The notes under the pieces: generated by a model | What the model was told of the DNA's origin: nothing | The model's input: only the letters and a program-made list of their open reading frames with translations | Database searches by the model: none | Made by a program: the position numbers and the translations under genes | In this document: one piece after another, positions 1-9,678 of the stretch | Layout of the letters: each line of letters opens with the position of its first letter | Position numbering within the stretch: position 1 is the first letter of the stretch | Assembly (NCBI GenBank): GCA_026873275.1 | Contig: JANTUC010000005.1 | Coordinates: forward strand, 2,480,001-2,544,000 | Direction of reading: 5' to 3' | DNA length: 64,000 bases | Origin: Pseudopithomyces maydicus | Lineage: Eukaryota; Ascomycota; Dothideomycetes; Pleosporales; Didymosphaeriaceae

Positions 1-259
1 CCCCTAATACACCGATCCAAATCCCAAGCCCCTTCTTTATTAAAACTTTTAATTGTGATAAGCTACGCAAATCACCATCATCGAACAATACGTATATTGC
101 AGGACGAACAGAATATTAATGAAGCTTACAACAATGGAATCACTTTGTTCACAAGTAAGATCTCAATATCCTCAAAAACCAGAGTAACTTCACGCCCCAA
201 AAACGCAACCAGACAACGTCCTCCCCGTCCCCTCCCCTCCCCTTCTCCCCCTTCCCCCT

Positions 260-1774
260 TCAAAAAAAGCAAATAGTCCTAATTTCCACGCTCTCCCTCG
301 GCGGCGCGCCCTCCCTACTACTCGGATCCACAAACGCAGAATGCCCGACAAACCTCGCCCTCCCATCCGCCTCGGAGTCAAACGTCTTCAGCAGTATCAC
401 CTGCTCGGGCGTCATCCCGGGGAAATACCACCACTTGTGCCTCTCGCTATGCTGCATGACGTAGTTCTCGCCGTCGCGATCCCTATACCTCAGATGCAGC
501 TTGAAGAAGTCCTCGTCGCGGCACGTCTGCGTGTCGATCATGGCGAGCGGGCGCTCCTCCACGATGCGGTTCACGGGCTTCCACACGTTGACGAAGGCGA
601 CGCGGCGGGTGAGGAGGTCGGCTGCTTCGTCGGGGAGCAGCTGCTGCACGCGGAGGGGCGCGGATTCCGAGGTGTAGTCGCAGTGGACGAGCATGACTGG
701 AGATCTCTGGGAGGTGTTTTTCTCGTCCGTGAGGGCCTTGGCGGCGTTTTTCTCCGTGCGGATCGTGTGGTCGAAGACGAGGACGCGGGAGGCGCCGAGG
801 GTTTGCTGGAGGAAGGAAACTACCTCTGGGTAGAAGGCGGAGCGGACGGATTGCTCGTTTTCCCAGTCCGAGTAGGTGGTTGTGAAGGGGTGGAGGGCGA
901 AGCCGTTTTTGTCGAGGGAGAAGGAGGATGCGTGGGGCCAGGCGTTGTGCATGGTTACTTCTGTGGGGGCATCGCCGGGCTCGTGGATGGTGGCTGAGGA
1001 GGGGGTTTCGTAGAAGTAGAGTTCGGTGAGGCCTGGGACGGCTTTGGTGTAGTTTACTGTTGTGCGGACAGAGGAGGGGTGATCAGCGGTACCGTTGGCA
1101 CCGTTGGTGGTAGCTCCGTTGGTGGTGGTGCTGGCGGGGAGGAGGGCCTTGTCCACGGCAACTTGGGTTCTCTTCCAGCTGTCTAGGGATTTGATTTGGG
1201 CCAACCATCGTTTGACGTTGGGATATTTGTCGAGGGGAAATTTTGAAGCGACGTGGAGATGCATAGGGGCTGCGACGGCGATGTCGGCAAGGGTAACGTT
1301 CGGGCCGGTCAGCCATTTGTTTTTGCTGAGAGCCACGTCCATGATTCCGGCTCCTCTGTGAAACTTTTCAGACTGTTCGTCGATGGCTTTCTGGTCTGGC
1401 TCGGCTTTCAAAAGCGGCTTGACGACATTTTCGATCAGGTAGACATAGCAGACAGAGAACCATGTCGCAGCTTCCCACAGCAGCCATCGGTTGACATCTG
1501 CGCGATGCTTGAGATCTTTGGGGTATAATGTCTCAGCTCCTGTCTTGTCGGCTGCATATTGCAGGATGGAATTTGACTCGGTGAGTGTAAGGTCACCGTC
1601 TGTAGCAGATGGAACTGTCGCATGCGGATTGATTTTCATGTACTTCTCGCTCTTGTGCTCGCCCTCGAAGTAGTTAATGAAGTTCTGCTTGTAGTCTGCT
1701 TTCATTTCCTCCAAGCCAGCAAGGACTTTGTGTGAGTTGATGGTACACGGATCAGAGTAGACTTGTATCGTCAT
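260..1774 (-). CDS. Glutathione S-transferase fused to AsaB/CmcJ-like oxygenase
   Basis: A 504-residue single-exon protein with two enzyme modules. Residues 1-85 look like a GST thioredoxin fold (SDPCTINSHK near the N-terminus and the glutathione-site segment DGDLTLTESNSIL). Residues about 90-210 are a GST helical domain with the TLADI motif. A Thr/Asn/Gly-rich linker (about 214-236) leads to an AsaB/CmcJ/GA4-desaturase-like domain (about 240-504) with an HCD metal-binding-type motif at H364/D366, the block FVNVWKP, PLAMIDTQT, and a distal HKWWYFPGM around H446. AsaB-type enzymes carry out hydroxylation or desaturation in fungal secondary metabolism. The ATG at 1774 is chosen because it starts directly at the GST fold; the frame is open upstream to 2032, but that part has no recognisable domain. 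The substrate is unknown. It lies 3.4 kb from the UstYa/precursor pair, so a pathway link is possible but unproven. Confidence 0.85.
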   Translation of the reverse strand: MTIQVYSDPCTINSHKVLAGLEEMKADYKQNFINYFEGEHKSEKYMKINPHATVPSATDGDLTLTESNSILQYAADKTGAETLYPKDLKHRADVNRWLLWEAATWFSVCYVYLIENVVKPLLKAEPDQKAIDEQSEKFHRGAGIMDVALSKNKWLTGPNVTLADIAVAAPMHLHVASKFPLDKYPNVKRWLAQIKSLDSWKRTQVAVDKALLPASTTTNGATTNGANGTADHPSSVRTTVNYTKAVPGLTELYFYETPSSATIHEPGDAPTEVTMHNAWPHASSFSLDKNGFALHPFTTTYSDWENEQSVRSAFYPEVVSFLQQTLGASRVLVFDHTIRTEKNAAKALTDEKNTSQRSPVMLVHCDYTSESAPLRVQQLLPDEAADLLTRRVAFVNVWKPVNRIVEERPLAMIDTQTCRDEDFFKLHLRYRDRDGENYVMQHSERHKWWYFPGMTPEQVILLKTFDSEADGRARFVGHSAFVDPSSREGAPPRESVEIRTICFF

Positions 1775-3232
1775 CTTGGATATATATGCAGTCAACTGAA
1801 CAGAGCAAGTTTGTATCAAATGTGTCTGGATGTCACTTTTGGAGAGCTGCACTCCTTTAAATTTATATAGATGCCGTACCTGAACCCTTTGTCTTGTTGG
1901 AGGGATATTTACCCCGCACCGCTGAGACGTGGCACGCTCTCCCTTTGGCCGATCTATTAGACTCACGCGCCGTGATACTGTGGCATTCGGGATCTTCGGT
2001 GGTGGTCCAGCCATTTGTATTGGTTGTCGCACTAGGGCGATCTAGCCGAAGAGAAGCTGGCCGGGCGTCTGGAACACGGGGTCTCTGTAGACTACAGTAT
2101 GCAGTAATGTGGGAGAATGAGCGAGCAACTACTATATCGTTCTCTGCTGAATAACTTCGGCCACTCAGGCCAGTGCAATTGTAGCCGTAAGACAAGAGTA
2201 GGCGGCCTTCACTTCCTAGAGTTTCATGCCGGTAAACTCTTCGTCTCCTTCTCGCCCTTGACCTCATTCCGGGTTGGATGAACCTACACCTCCAGAATAT
2301 GTCAATCACTGAGCAATGCCCAAATAGAACATAGGGACGGGAACGGGTTCTCCAGGCCAAATCGAATATCCACAAGAGGTAGTCCAGTGTACCGGCAAGT
2401 AGGCGGCTATCCTACCTACTAACCGCTAGTCACTGAGGGCCGAGAACGATGCATATGTGTAAGCTTTGGAGAAAAAGACCATACAGCCATACATCACGCA
2501 TAATAATTTGAGTAACACAAGTAGATGGCGTCTTGGGCACGGCTAAAGCGGACCGGGTCTAGGCATGCTCTCTCAGGGTCCCCGGTAGACTACACTTCCC
2601 GTTGGAGACCACTTCCAACATGCAGGAATCCTTTTCATTCGATTTTCCCATTGTAGTATATCAAATATTTAGAAGTCTGAGGTTCAATATTTATTTGGTT
2701 CCATGGAGTTAGTAAGATGAACAGAGAGTATTTGACTAGCAGGAAGTGTCCATTGCACTTTCCCGGGTCTCTTTTGCTCCTTCCTCGAGTTCCGTAAATC
2801 TCTGTGAGGGGTAAATAATCCCAAATAAAGTATTAGAATAGCCCTCACTACGAATTTCTCTATTATACAATTGTTGCTTCGTGTGATGAATCTGGTAGGC
2901 ACTCCACTTAGCTGGACTCCGAGGTACATATACTTGAGTGGTGCCTGGTAATATCGTGAAACCCCTCCGGTCACCAACTGAAATTTTCTTCCTGGGCTAG
3001 TCATGGAATAAAAGACTAAACAGTGGTCTCTTAGCAAATTCTAGCGACCTCGGAGTGAATGATACACGGCCAAAGTGGGCCCCCCATTATCAGATCTTAT
3101 CAGATCTGACGTGCCGCCAAGCGCCCCGCCGCTCACCACAAAGCAGCCCCGATGTCGCCGTCCCCCATCCTAGCACGCGTCTATATACATCCAAAGCGCG
3201 TATGCTTCCCTCGAGCCTAGCATCTTCCCGCC
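1775..3232. other. Intergenic region, divergent promoters
   Basis: The GST fusion (minus) and the F-box-like gene (plus) diverge from this 1.46-kb gap. Open frames inside it (for example 1863-2375 and 2684-3037, both minus) show no domain, signal peptide or splice logic. I see no RNA gene or repeat here. Confidence 0.5.
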
Positions 3233-4719
3233 ATGGTGGTCTTCGCTGACCTGGAGGACGTCGACGACGCGCCCGACATACGCTCCCTCGTGCACCGCTT
3301 CCCCCACACCACCTCCGCCCCGCCCGAACACCACGAGCCCGCCGTCGACCGCCCCAATCCCAACCTGAACAATGGATTTTCAGCCGCCCTGAGCTGTTAT
3401 CCGTGAGCACGATCTGATCTAGGGGGACGCCCAAAGCGTCCGCAGAGGGGATTTGCTGACGCCGCTGTGGTGCAGCATTGCGAGCCAGCTCGCGAGACAG
3501 TTGGATCTCAACTCGCTGCATAGCTTGTCGCGCACGTGTCGCCAATTCAGGGCCAATCTGCTCGAGTACCGCGACCAATTGATTCGCCACACGCTGCACT
3601 GCGTGTTCGAGGACGATGGCCCCGGCCCCCGCCTGGGTACCCGGCTGATGGAGGCCCACGCCAACTTCTCGTCGTCGCGACAGTTGACGAGCGGACGCGT
3701 GGGACGATGCGCCCGGGATATGGTGGCGGAGTGTCAGCGCTGCAGCACCGTCGTCTGCCGTGTACGTATATACATACATACCTAGTCACATCACGCTCCC
3801 AATATCCCCCGCCATCCATTCATCCCGCAAGAACCCCCAACCTAGCTAACTCCCCCTCATCAGAACTGCACCGTCAAGCCCCCACCCACACCCGTCATCC
3901 GCGCCCGCCACCGCCGTCTCTGCCGAACCTGCACCAAGGCCCCCTCCGCCTCCTAACCGCCACCAAGCGCCCACGCTCGTCCTCAGGCACGCCCTCTCCC
4001 CCGGGACCCCCGACCAACGCCCCTCACTATTCGACGACGACGACGCCCACGTCCCGCCCACATTCACGTCGCGCGCGTTCGAGCGCTCCCCCTGCGTCTG
4101 CGACAACATGGTGTGGCTCTGCCAACCCTGCGGCCAGCACCTGCGCAACGCGGACAACCTATACGTGCGCGCGTGGACCTGGCGCACGCGGTACACGTAC
4201 TACCTAGGCGGCGTAGGCACGGGCGCCGGCGAAGGCAACGAGGGCGTCGAGTGCGGGCGGGGCCCTAGCTGCCTCGCGGCGAGGGTCGTGGAGCACGAGG
4301 TTGATTGCAACGCTGAGCTTGCGGAGGCGTACGGCAGCCTCGATAACCCTGCTTCGGGTCCCTCTCCGTCTTCATCTTCCTCTGCTTCCGTTGCTGCTGC
4401 TGCGGCCACTACGACCGCCGCGTCTCCGCAAAGCACCCGCTGGACGGGCCCCAGCTACCACGCGCAGGAGATCGAGGGCATCGGCGGCGTGGTCAAGATG
4501 AAGCTGAAGAAGCAGGTGTATGTTGGGGAGTGTGTAAAGATTTACGAGGATGAGCGGGATAAGTTGATAGGGTGGTTGGAGAGGGAGGTTGCGGGGAAGC
4601 TGCGGAGTTGGTGCTCGTGGTGTGAGAGGGTGGTACCGGGGGAGAAGGATAAGGCAGAGGCAAAGGGGCTGGTGGTGGGGGAGAGGAGTGCGACGAGTTC
4701 GCCGGATGAGGTGAGGTGA
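3233..4719 (+). CDS. F-box-like cysteine-rich protein, apparent frameshift in exon 3
   Basis: Three exons are supported: 3233-3402, 3476-3761 and 3864-4719. Intron 1 (3403-3475) has GTGAGC, a CTGAC branch site and GTGCAG. Intron 2 (3762-3863) has GTACGT, GCTAAC and ATCAG. Exon 2 opens with an F-box-like segment (SIASQLARQLDLNSLHSLSR followed by TCRQF). Exons 2 and 3 hold CxxC pairs (CQRCSTVVC, LCRTCTK, CVC, LCQPC, ECGR) and a Trp/Tyr-rich block RAWTWRTRYTYYLGG, all likely metal-binding. Exon 3 begins in one frame (to LCRTCTKAPSAS, stop at 3954-3956) and continues one base over (from about 3957: HVPPTFTSRAF, then DNMVWLCQPC). No intron fits this change, so I read a 1-nt indel or sequence error near 3954. 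F-box proteins recruit substrates to SCF ubiquitin ligases; the target is unknown. Confidence 0.65.
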
Positions 4720-5221
4720 GGGGTGGAGTGTAGATAGATAGATGGTGGATTGGGTGGTGTCTGTGGATGGTGTGTATATATGTTGGATGTGAGGTTTGAA
4801 TGGGTGTTGATGGAACACAATTATCTTGTACAAAATACAAATCCATCATGGAGATCAAGAAAATCATAATTCTCGATTAAAGCTGTGTCTTTGTTTGGGA
4901 TGGATGGCAAATGCTTGTGCAACACGTCGAAAAGGTTCGCGGACTTATTACCGATAAAGCAGATTGGACTTCCTCAATTCGACGCTGGGAAACCATTCAT
5001 ATTGGCATTCGTGCATATGCATCTGGAAAACATTTAGCACCAATGCTCAACGTGCTCGGATAAGTCGACTCCCAAGTAGATGAGTTGAACATTATCATAC
5101 GTTGAAGTGGATGGCGGTGGAACGAATCACATCCAAGGCCTCCCGAACTACCTGAGTGCTCATGACACACACAATTGTAATTTTGGGAATTACTCTTGAT
5201 ACAGTGTTCACCATTCCAACA
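4720..5221. other. Convergent 3' intergenic region
   Basis: The F-box-like gene (plus) and the UstYa-like gene (minus) end facing each other across this gap. It holds TG-rich trailer sequence. A 50-codon open frame at 4911-5063 (plus) has no recognisable feature. Nothing else is seen. Confidence 0.5.
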
Positions 5222-6124
5222 CTAGGCGAGATTATCAATGTTCCACTGCCGTATCTTGTCAAAATTCCTGCACTTCTGATGCGGAGAAAAGTCAAACGTT
5301 GAGCCCAGCGGCGCCTCCTCATCATACACGATAAAATACGGCGTTACGTCGATATGACACATCATATCCTGCCTCAGCACATCGACACAGTGATCAAGAT
5401 GCTCTCGTATCAGGTTATCTGAGATGTTGAAGTGATCAGGGAGGTGGCCGTCTCTCTCGAGATAATGATCTTTATAAGACCACATGCGTAGCCAGTCCTA
5501 GCATCAAGCGTCTCGTCAGTAAGGCATCCCGCAGGTCAATTTACAACGTGAGTATTCACGTACAAGGCAGTGGAGCTGGTGCATTCCCCACATCAGCGCC
5601 GCGCCGCCGCCCTTGGCTGTGCGCACGATCGTCTCGTCACCGGTGCGGTTCATCAGGTCCCACTTCGCTTCCGGGACGTCGAATTCGCGGTAGTCCCAGA
5701 GCTTGACCCATCGCTCGTCTATCTCTGGGGTGGGCTTCCCGCGGAACTCGGAGCCTTGTCGGAAGACGCCGGTGTAGTCTTCCTCGTGGTATTCGATGGC
5801 TTCGAAGGCTGGGGCTGGATGCTTTGTTAGAGGTGAGAACTAGGGGATTGGAAGGAGCTTACACCACGTATATAATTGCTGTAGACATTGCGAATCTGTG
5901 ACCGAACGGGTATATGACAATACGAAAAGCAGAACAGAGGTGAAGAACAATACTAGATTTCCGGCGGTGATGAGATAGTAGGACCGACCAATCCGGGGTT
6001 GTGAGGTCGAGTTCAAAAGAGTCTCGGTCGACTCTGACGCCTTATCGTCATGGTGAACTTTAGAGTAGCTTGTTTCGTTATTGAAATTATCGATTGCCCG
6101 GCTTAATAATGTTCTTGGGGACAT
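5222..6124 (-). CDS. UstYa-family oxidase (DUF3328)
   Basis: A three-exon minus-strand gene: 6124-5863, 5814-5564 and 5497-5222, with introns of 48 nt (GTAAGC, CTAAC branch, CCAG) and 66 nt (GTACGT to TAG). All phases join cleanly to a 262-residue protein. Residues 1-49 are a soluble tail, about 50-71 form one membrane segment, and the rest should be lumenal. The two family signatures are present: HQLHC (166-170) and H204-x2-HC followed by VDVLRQ. UstYa proteins catalyse oxidative cyclisation or cross-linking of fungal ribosomal peptides such as ustiloxin, phomopsin, asperipin and victorin, and also act in some other mycotoxin pathways. The gene faces away from the kexin-repeat precursor at 7415 across a shared 1.3-kb promoter region. 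This makes a two-gene dikaritin-type core likely, although the cross-link chemistry cannot be read from sequence. Confidence 0.9.
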
Positions 6125-7414
6125 TTTATCAGGTCCGTAAGACTCAAGCTGTCATGTACAAGGAGCGAAACTTTGTAGCGCTCAAAATCCAGCCACGCTC
6201 AGCAATCCTACAGCTGGAGACAACAACCAAAAAGTCTTTGATGATCTCAGAAAAATTCCGAAACACGAAAATGTCAGAAGCCTGATCTTTCGTGCTAGGA
6301 GTGACCAATGAGGCGGAGAACAGCGGACGTATGCTGACAACGTAGCCAGGCAACGTATGGGTACGATATAGCGCTTCTTGCTAATTCGCATCTCAGACCA
6401 AAAAGAGCAGGTACTCTAGAATCCTTCATGTTCAAAGGATAGGATCTTTCTCCGTCAGCTCTACACGGCAAATGGGCGCGTGTAACCATGGAATGTCACT
6501 ACCCGCTTTCCCAGATTGGCAGGTCAGAATGCCGGGAAGTTCCAGTCGCCACTGATAATGGGATCTCCAAGATCCACTAATGGTATGTAGATAGTCTGGG
6601 AAATCGCATAGGCTTGGACAAACGGGTACGTACGTACTCTAACGACACTAGTCGCTTCGAAGCTTAGCGCATGCTTAACCAAAGCTTCGGTAAGCTCGGC
6701 CGTACTCTGTATTCAACCTGCGCGGCGAATGTTGTAAAGTCAAGAGGGAAGGGCTGCTGTTGTGACGGTGAATAAAACGAAGATTCAATATGGCTACATG
6801 GAAGATCTTCAGCGCCACTGATATTGTCCGTGTACACTTTCCCCCCGCAGAAGCGGCTTCACATCACCTACACATTTACTACTTCTGTGACAAACTACAC
6901 TATGGACATTTCATTGGTAGTCGCTTATAGATCCGGCCCCATCAGTACATCAATGGTGAATCACACCTCCTAGACAAGCTGACCCTCATTGGCCATCTTC
7001 CACAACAGGATTCCCCCCAACACCGGCGTTTCGCCAGTTTATCGGTGATAGCATCCTAGCCTCCCTTAGAAACACCTCCAAAACTTCCGACCTTCTCAAT
7101 GTAGCCTAAATCTTGCATTATGTTCACCCGTTTTCGGTTCAACCTCAGCCGACCCCGCCGACCCGTCCTCGCAGCAGGCTATCCAAAACCAGGCAGAAAA
7201 ACCATCAGTCACGAACAACGGGCATCATGATCCTCCAATGCATGGGCAGACCGCAGGATCGACTCGATCCAATCGTCATTTTTATCCCTAGGCACACAAT
7301 CACCCGGGCTTAAAATCCAAAGACGTGCTCTGCCTACTCTGTCCGCACTTCACTGGACTCGGAGAGCAATCACGTACTGGTCTTCACGATTCATTCCGCT
7401 CGCCACCAGCCATC
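6125..7414. promoter_or_regulatory. Shared divergent promoter of UstYa gene and precursor
   Basis: No gene is evident in this 1.29-kb gap between two divergently transcribed genes of one putative pathway, so joint regulation is plausible. An inverted repeat CGAAGCTT (6658-6665) / AAGCTTCG (6682-6689) sits near the middle; a dimeric factor could bind it, but this is speculation. The last 30 nt before the precursor ATG are pyrimidine-rich, as in many fungal leaders. Confidence 0.45.
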
Positions 7415-8056
7415 ATGAAGTCCTTCGTTCAGCTCCTGGCTGGAGCTGCTCTGCTGAGCAGCGCTATTGCCGCCCCTATCGGTGGTGGGTTGCCTTGTCC
7501 CGTCGTAACGCTGGTATAGCCCACTGACATGCCCAGACGTCGCTGAGAAGAGGAATCCGCCTATTCATACGAACCCTTCTATTAAGGGGGTAGGCACCTA
7601 CGCTGTCGATGAGGTCTCGAGGAGGAACCCGCCGATCCATACGAACCCCTCCATCAAGGGCGTAGGCACCTACGCCGTCGATAGCCCTGTCTCCAAGCGT
7701 AACCCTCCCATCCACACCAACCCGTCTATCAAAGGCGTAGGCACCTACGCAGTCGATGAAGTCTCGAGGAGGAACCCCCTATCCACACCAACCCGTCTAT
7801 CAAGGGTGTGGGGACATATGCTGTGGACGAAATCAGCAAGCGCAACCCCCCGATTCACACCAACCCGTCCATCAAGGGCGTGGGTACCTACGCCGTCGAC
7901 GAGGTCTCCAAGCGCAATCCTCCCATCCACACTAACCCCTCCATCAAGGGCGTAGGAACGTACACCGTGGACGAGGTTAGCAAGCGCAACCCTCCTATCC
8001 ACACAAACCCGTCTATCAAGGGTGTGGGGACGTATGCTGTCGAGGAGGAGAGTTAG
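7415..8056 (+). CDS. Secreted kexin-processed repeat precursor (candidate RiPP), frameshifted in repeat 4
   Basis: Exon 1 (7415-7484) encodes a signal peptide of about 20 residues (MKSFVQLLAGAALLSSAIAA). A 52-nt intron (7485-7536: GTGGGT, CTGAC branch, CCCAG) leads into exon 2. After DVAEKR come seven near-identical units, each starting NPPIHTNPSIK and continuing GVGTYAVDEVS, separated by KR or RR. Dibasic sites are cut by Kex2 in the secretory route. One tyrosine per unit and the adjacent UstYa oxidase match dikaritin (UstA-type) precursors. Most differences between units are silent third-position changes, so the peptide is under selection. A C-run at 7775-7779 is one base short compared with the other units. 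As written, the frame leaves the repeats there and stops at 7953-7955, while repeats 5-7 are intact in the shifted frame. This is a sequencing error or a recent inactivating mutation. An alpha-pheromone precursor is less likely, since the core has none of its residues. Confidence 0.8.
7554..8053 (+). repeat. Seven tandem precursor units of about 72 bp
   Basis: Unit lengths are 72, 75, 72, 71, 72, 72 and 66 bp. Unit 2 has one extra codon (DSPVSKR in place of DEVSRR). Unit 4 lacks one C. Unit 6 reads GTYTVD where the others read GTYAVD. Unit 7 ends EEES and stop with no dibasic site. Confidence 0.9.
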
Positions 8057-8814
8057 ATGGTTGTGGTCTGTTTGGCTCGTTTGGATTGGGCTAGGTGGGG
8101 TACCAGGGAAGAGCGGTGGGTAGATAGATGATGGATTGAATGAATGTTATGATGAACTGTGCTGGATGATTAATTTGTATGATGTATGTTTCTTGTGAGG
8201 GTTGTGGGGATTGTAGGGTGGGGACATGGGAGGAAGGAACGGCCGGGCTGGGTTGTTGTGTGTGGCATGGTGAGGATGGGGACGGTAGTCGAGACAACGA
8301 CCGTGATTGCCCTACCCGAGATACCATAGAATTCGTTGTGGTTTAACACGGTTCGAAATATCGCGCATCAGTGAACATCCACGCTGCTCAAGCGCGTGCT
8401 GCTAAACGAGCCGCAGAGCACGTCGCAACCATAAAAGGGCTTGGGGTATATGCACACACGATTTCATTCCTTACATCAAGCACATCCAGTACAATTTCCG
8501 TTTTCCGTACATGCTATCATCGTCACATATGCTATAATACACAGAACCACCCCTGATATACAACCCAAACACGGAGTGAGGGAACGACAATACTAAGACA
8601 TGAATCCTTTTGTTCGAGACAAGAGCGAGGGATCGAGAAGGGAAAATGGGGGCACGACACTGTTGCAAAATGTGTCGAGAGATAGGAGAGACCGTAACGC
8701 CATCGCTAATGAAATACCAAAAAGACTGCGGTTGCCAAGGCCAAAAGATACCTTGCGCCATCTGCGCAGAAAAGACGTCGGGGGATGTGCTTTCAAGATG
8801 ATGAACCGGCTGAA
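8057..8814. other. Convergent 3' intergenic region with possible precursor relic
   Basis: Trailer sequence between the precursor (plus) and the PRELI-family gene (minus). A short open frame at about 8371-8556 (plus, no ATG) contains AAKR followed by AAEHVATIKGLGVYAHTIS. This resembles the IKGVGTYAVDEVS core after a KR site and may be a decayed unit or coincidence. Nothing else is supported. Confidence 0.35.
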
Positions 8815-9678
8815 TCACTCTTCGTCGATGCGGGGCGCACCGTCCTTCTTGAGCAGGTCGCGGCCTTGCAGGATGGCCTCGCGGTCCTTGCGCATGCCCT
8901 CCAACACACCGACGAGGCCGCCCTCGCGCATCCGCTCCAGCACAACCTTCATGCCCTCCCGAGCATTCGGCTGGCTCCGAAGGGTGCGGGTCAGCCCAAT
9001 CTTCTCGATATTGCGCTGCAGCGTGGAAGTGCCCCAGCTCCGCAGGAATCCCATCTTCTGCGGCTGCTCTTCCTCAGAAGAAGAAGCCGAGATACCCTCC
9101 TGCGCTTGAGCCCGCTTCTTCCTCCACGTCTCGCCAACGTGCGAGTGCAACGTCACACTGCTCTCGACCTCGGTCGTCTCGCCGTTGAGCTCCACGCCGA
9201 GCTTGGTTCCTGCCGCGTTGCCGCCGAAGTTGAGGAATCCGTGGCGCCGCGCCGCGCCTTCCATGCCCTGGAAGAGCTTGACCTCGTCGGAAACTTGCGG
9301 CTCGGGACGCCGGAAGATTTGGCGCTCGACAACGGAAAGCACGCCCGTCCATTCCAGATTACGTGACTCGGTGTCCATCCATCCTTCCTTGACATCCACG
9401 ACAGACTTCTCAAGGATGTACGTTTGCGTGTCGCCGGAGGCCGAGGCTCCCAACAGCGAGCGCGGAAGGAGCTTGGTGACTGCAGAGGGCAGCTTGGAGC
9501 GCTTGAGGTGAAGGCGGACGGTGGTCAGGCGCTGGGTTTCCGGGTCAAAGTGTCGGGAGATGGTGTCGGTGGAGAGCACGTGGGTGGAGTAGGGGTTCGG
9601 ATAGCGCAGGAAGTAGGCGAGGGTCACGGCGGGGAAGGGATACGAGTAGGTGTCGGTGGAGGAGTAGAATTTCACCAT
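8815..9678 (-). CDS. PRELI/MSF1-domain protein (Ups family)
   Basis: A 287-residue single-exon protein. Residues 1 to about 180 match the PRELI/MSF1 domain: it begins MVKFYSSTDTYSYPF, continues TLAYFLRYPNPYSTHVLSTD, and includes LHLKRSKLP and ESRNLEWTGVLSVVE. Members (Ups1-3 in yeast, PRELID in animals) sit in the mitochondrial intermembrane space and, with Mdm35, carry phosphatidic acid or phosphatidylserine between membranes. The C-terminal 100 residues, with an acidic SSSEEE stretch and a charged helix (REGMKVVLERMREGG), go beyond the domain and are common in filamentous fungal members. Which Ups paralogue this is cannot be settled here. It shares a 511-bp divergent promoter with the tryptophanyl-tRNA synthetase gene. 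Confidence 0.88.
   Translation of the reverse strand: MVKFYSSTDTYSYPFPAVTLAYFLRYPNPYSTHVLSTDTISRHFDPETQRLTTVRLHLKRSKLPSAVTKLLPRSLLGASASGDTQTYILEKSVVDVKEGWMDTESRNLEWTGVLSVVERQIFRRPEPQVSDEVKLFQGMEGAARRHGFLNFGGNAAGTKLGVELNGETTEVESSVTLHSHVGETWRKKRAQAQEGISASSSEEEQPQKMGFLRSWGTSTLQRNIEKIGLTRTLRSQPNAREGMKVVLERMREGGLVGVLEGMRKDREAILQGRDLLKKDGAPRIDEE

Noticed and set aside
341..997. 218-codon plus-strand frame opposite the GST fusion
   Set aside because: Lies antisense to a recognisable enzyme, with composition set by that gene, and shows no domain.
1863..2375. 170-codon minus-strand frame upstream of the GST fusion
   Set aside because: No domain, signal peptide or splice logic; Arg/Ser-rich noise.
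2684..3037. 117-codon minus-strand frame
   Set aside because: No motif and no supporting context.
4911..5063. 50-codon plus-strand frame in the convergent gap
   Set aside because: Reads smoothly but is short and has no recognisable motif or relation to its neighbours.
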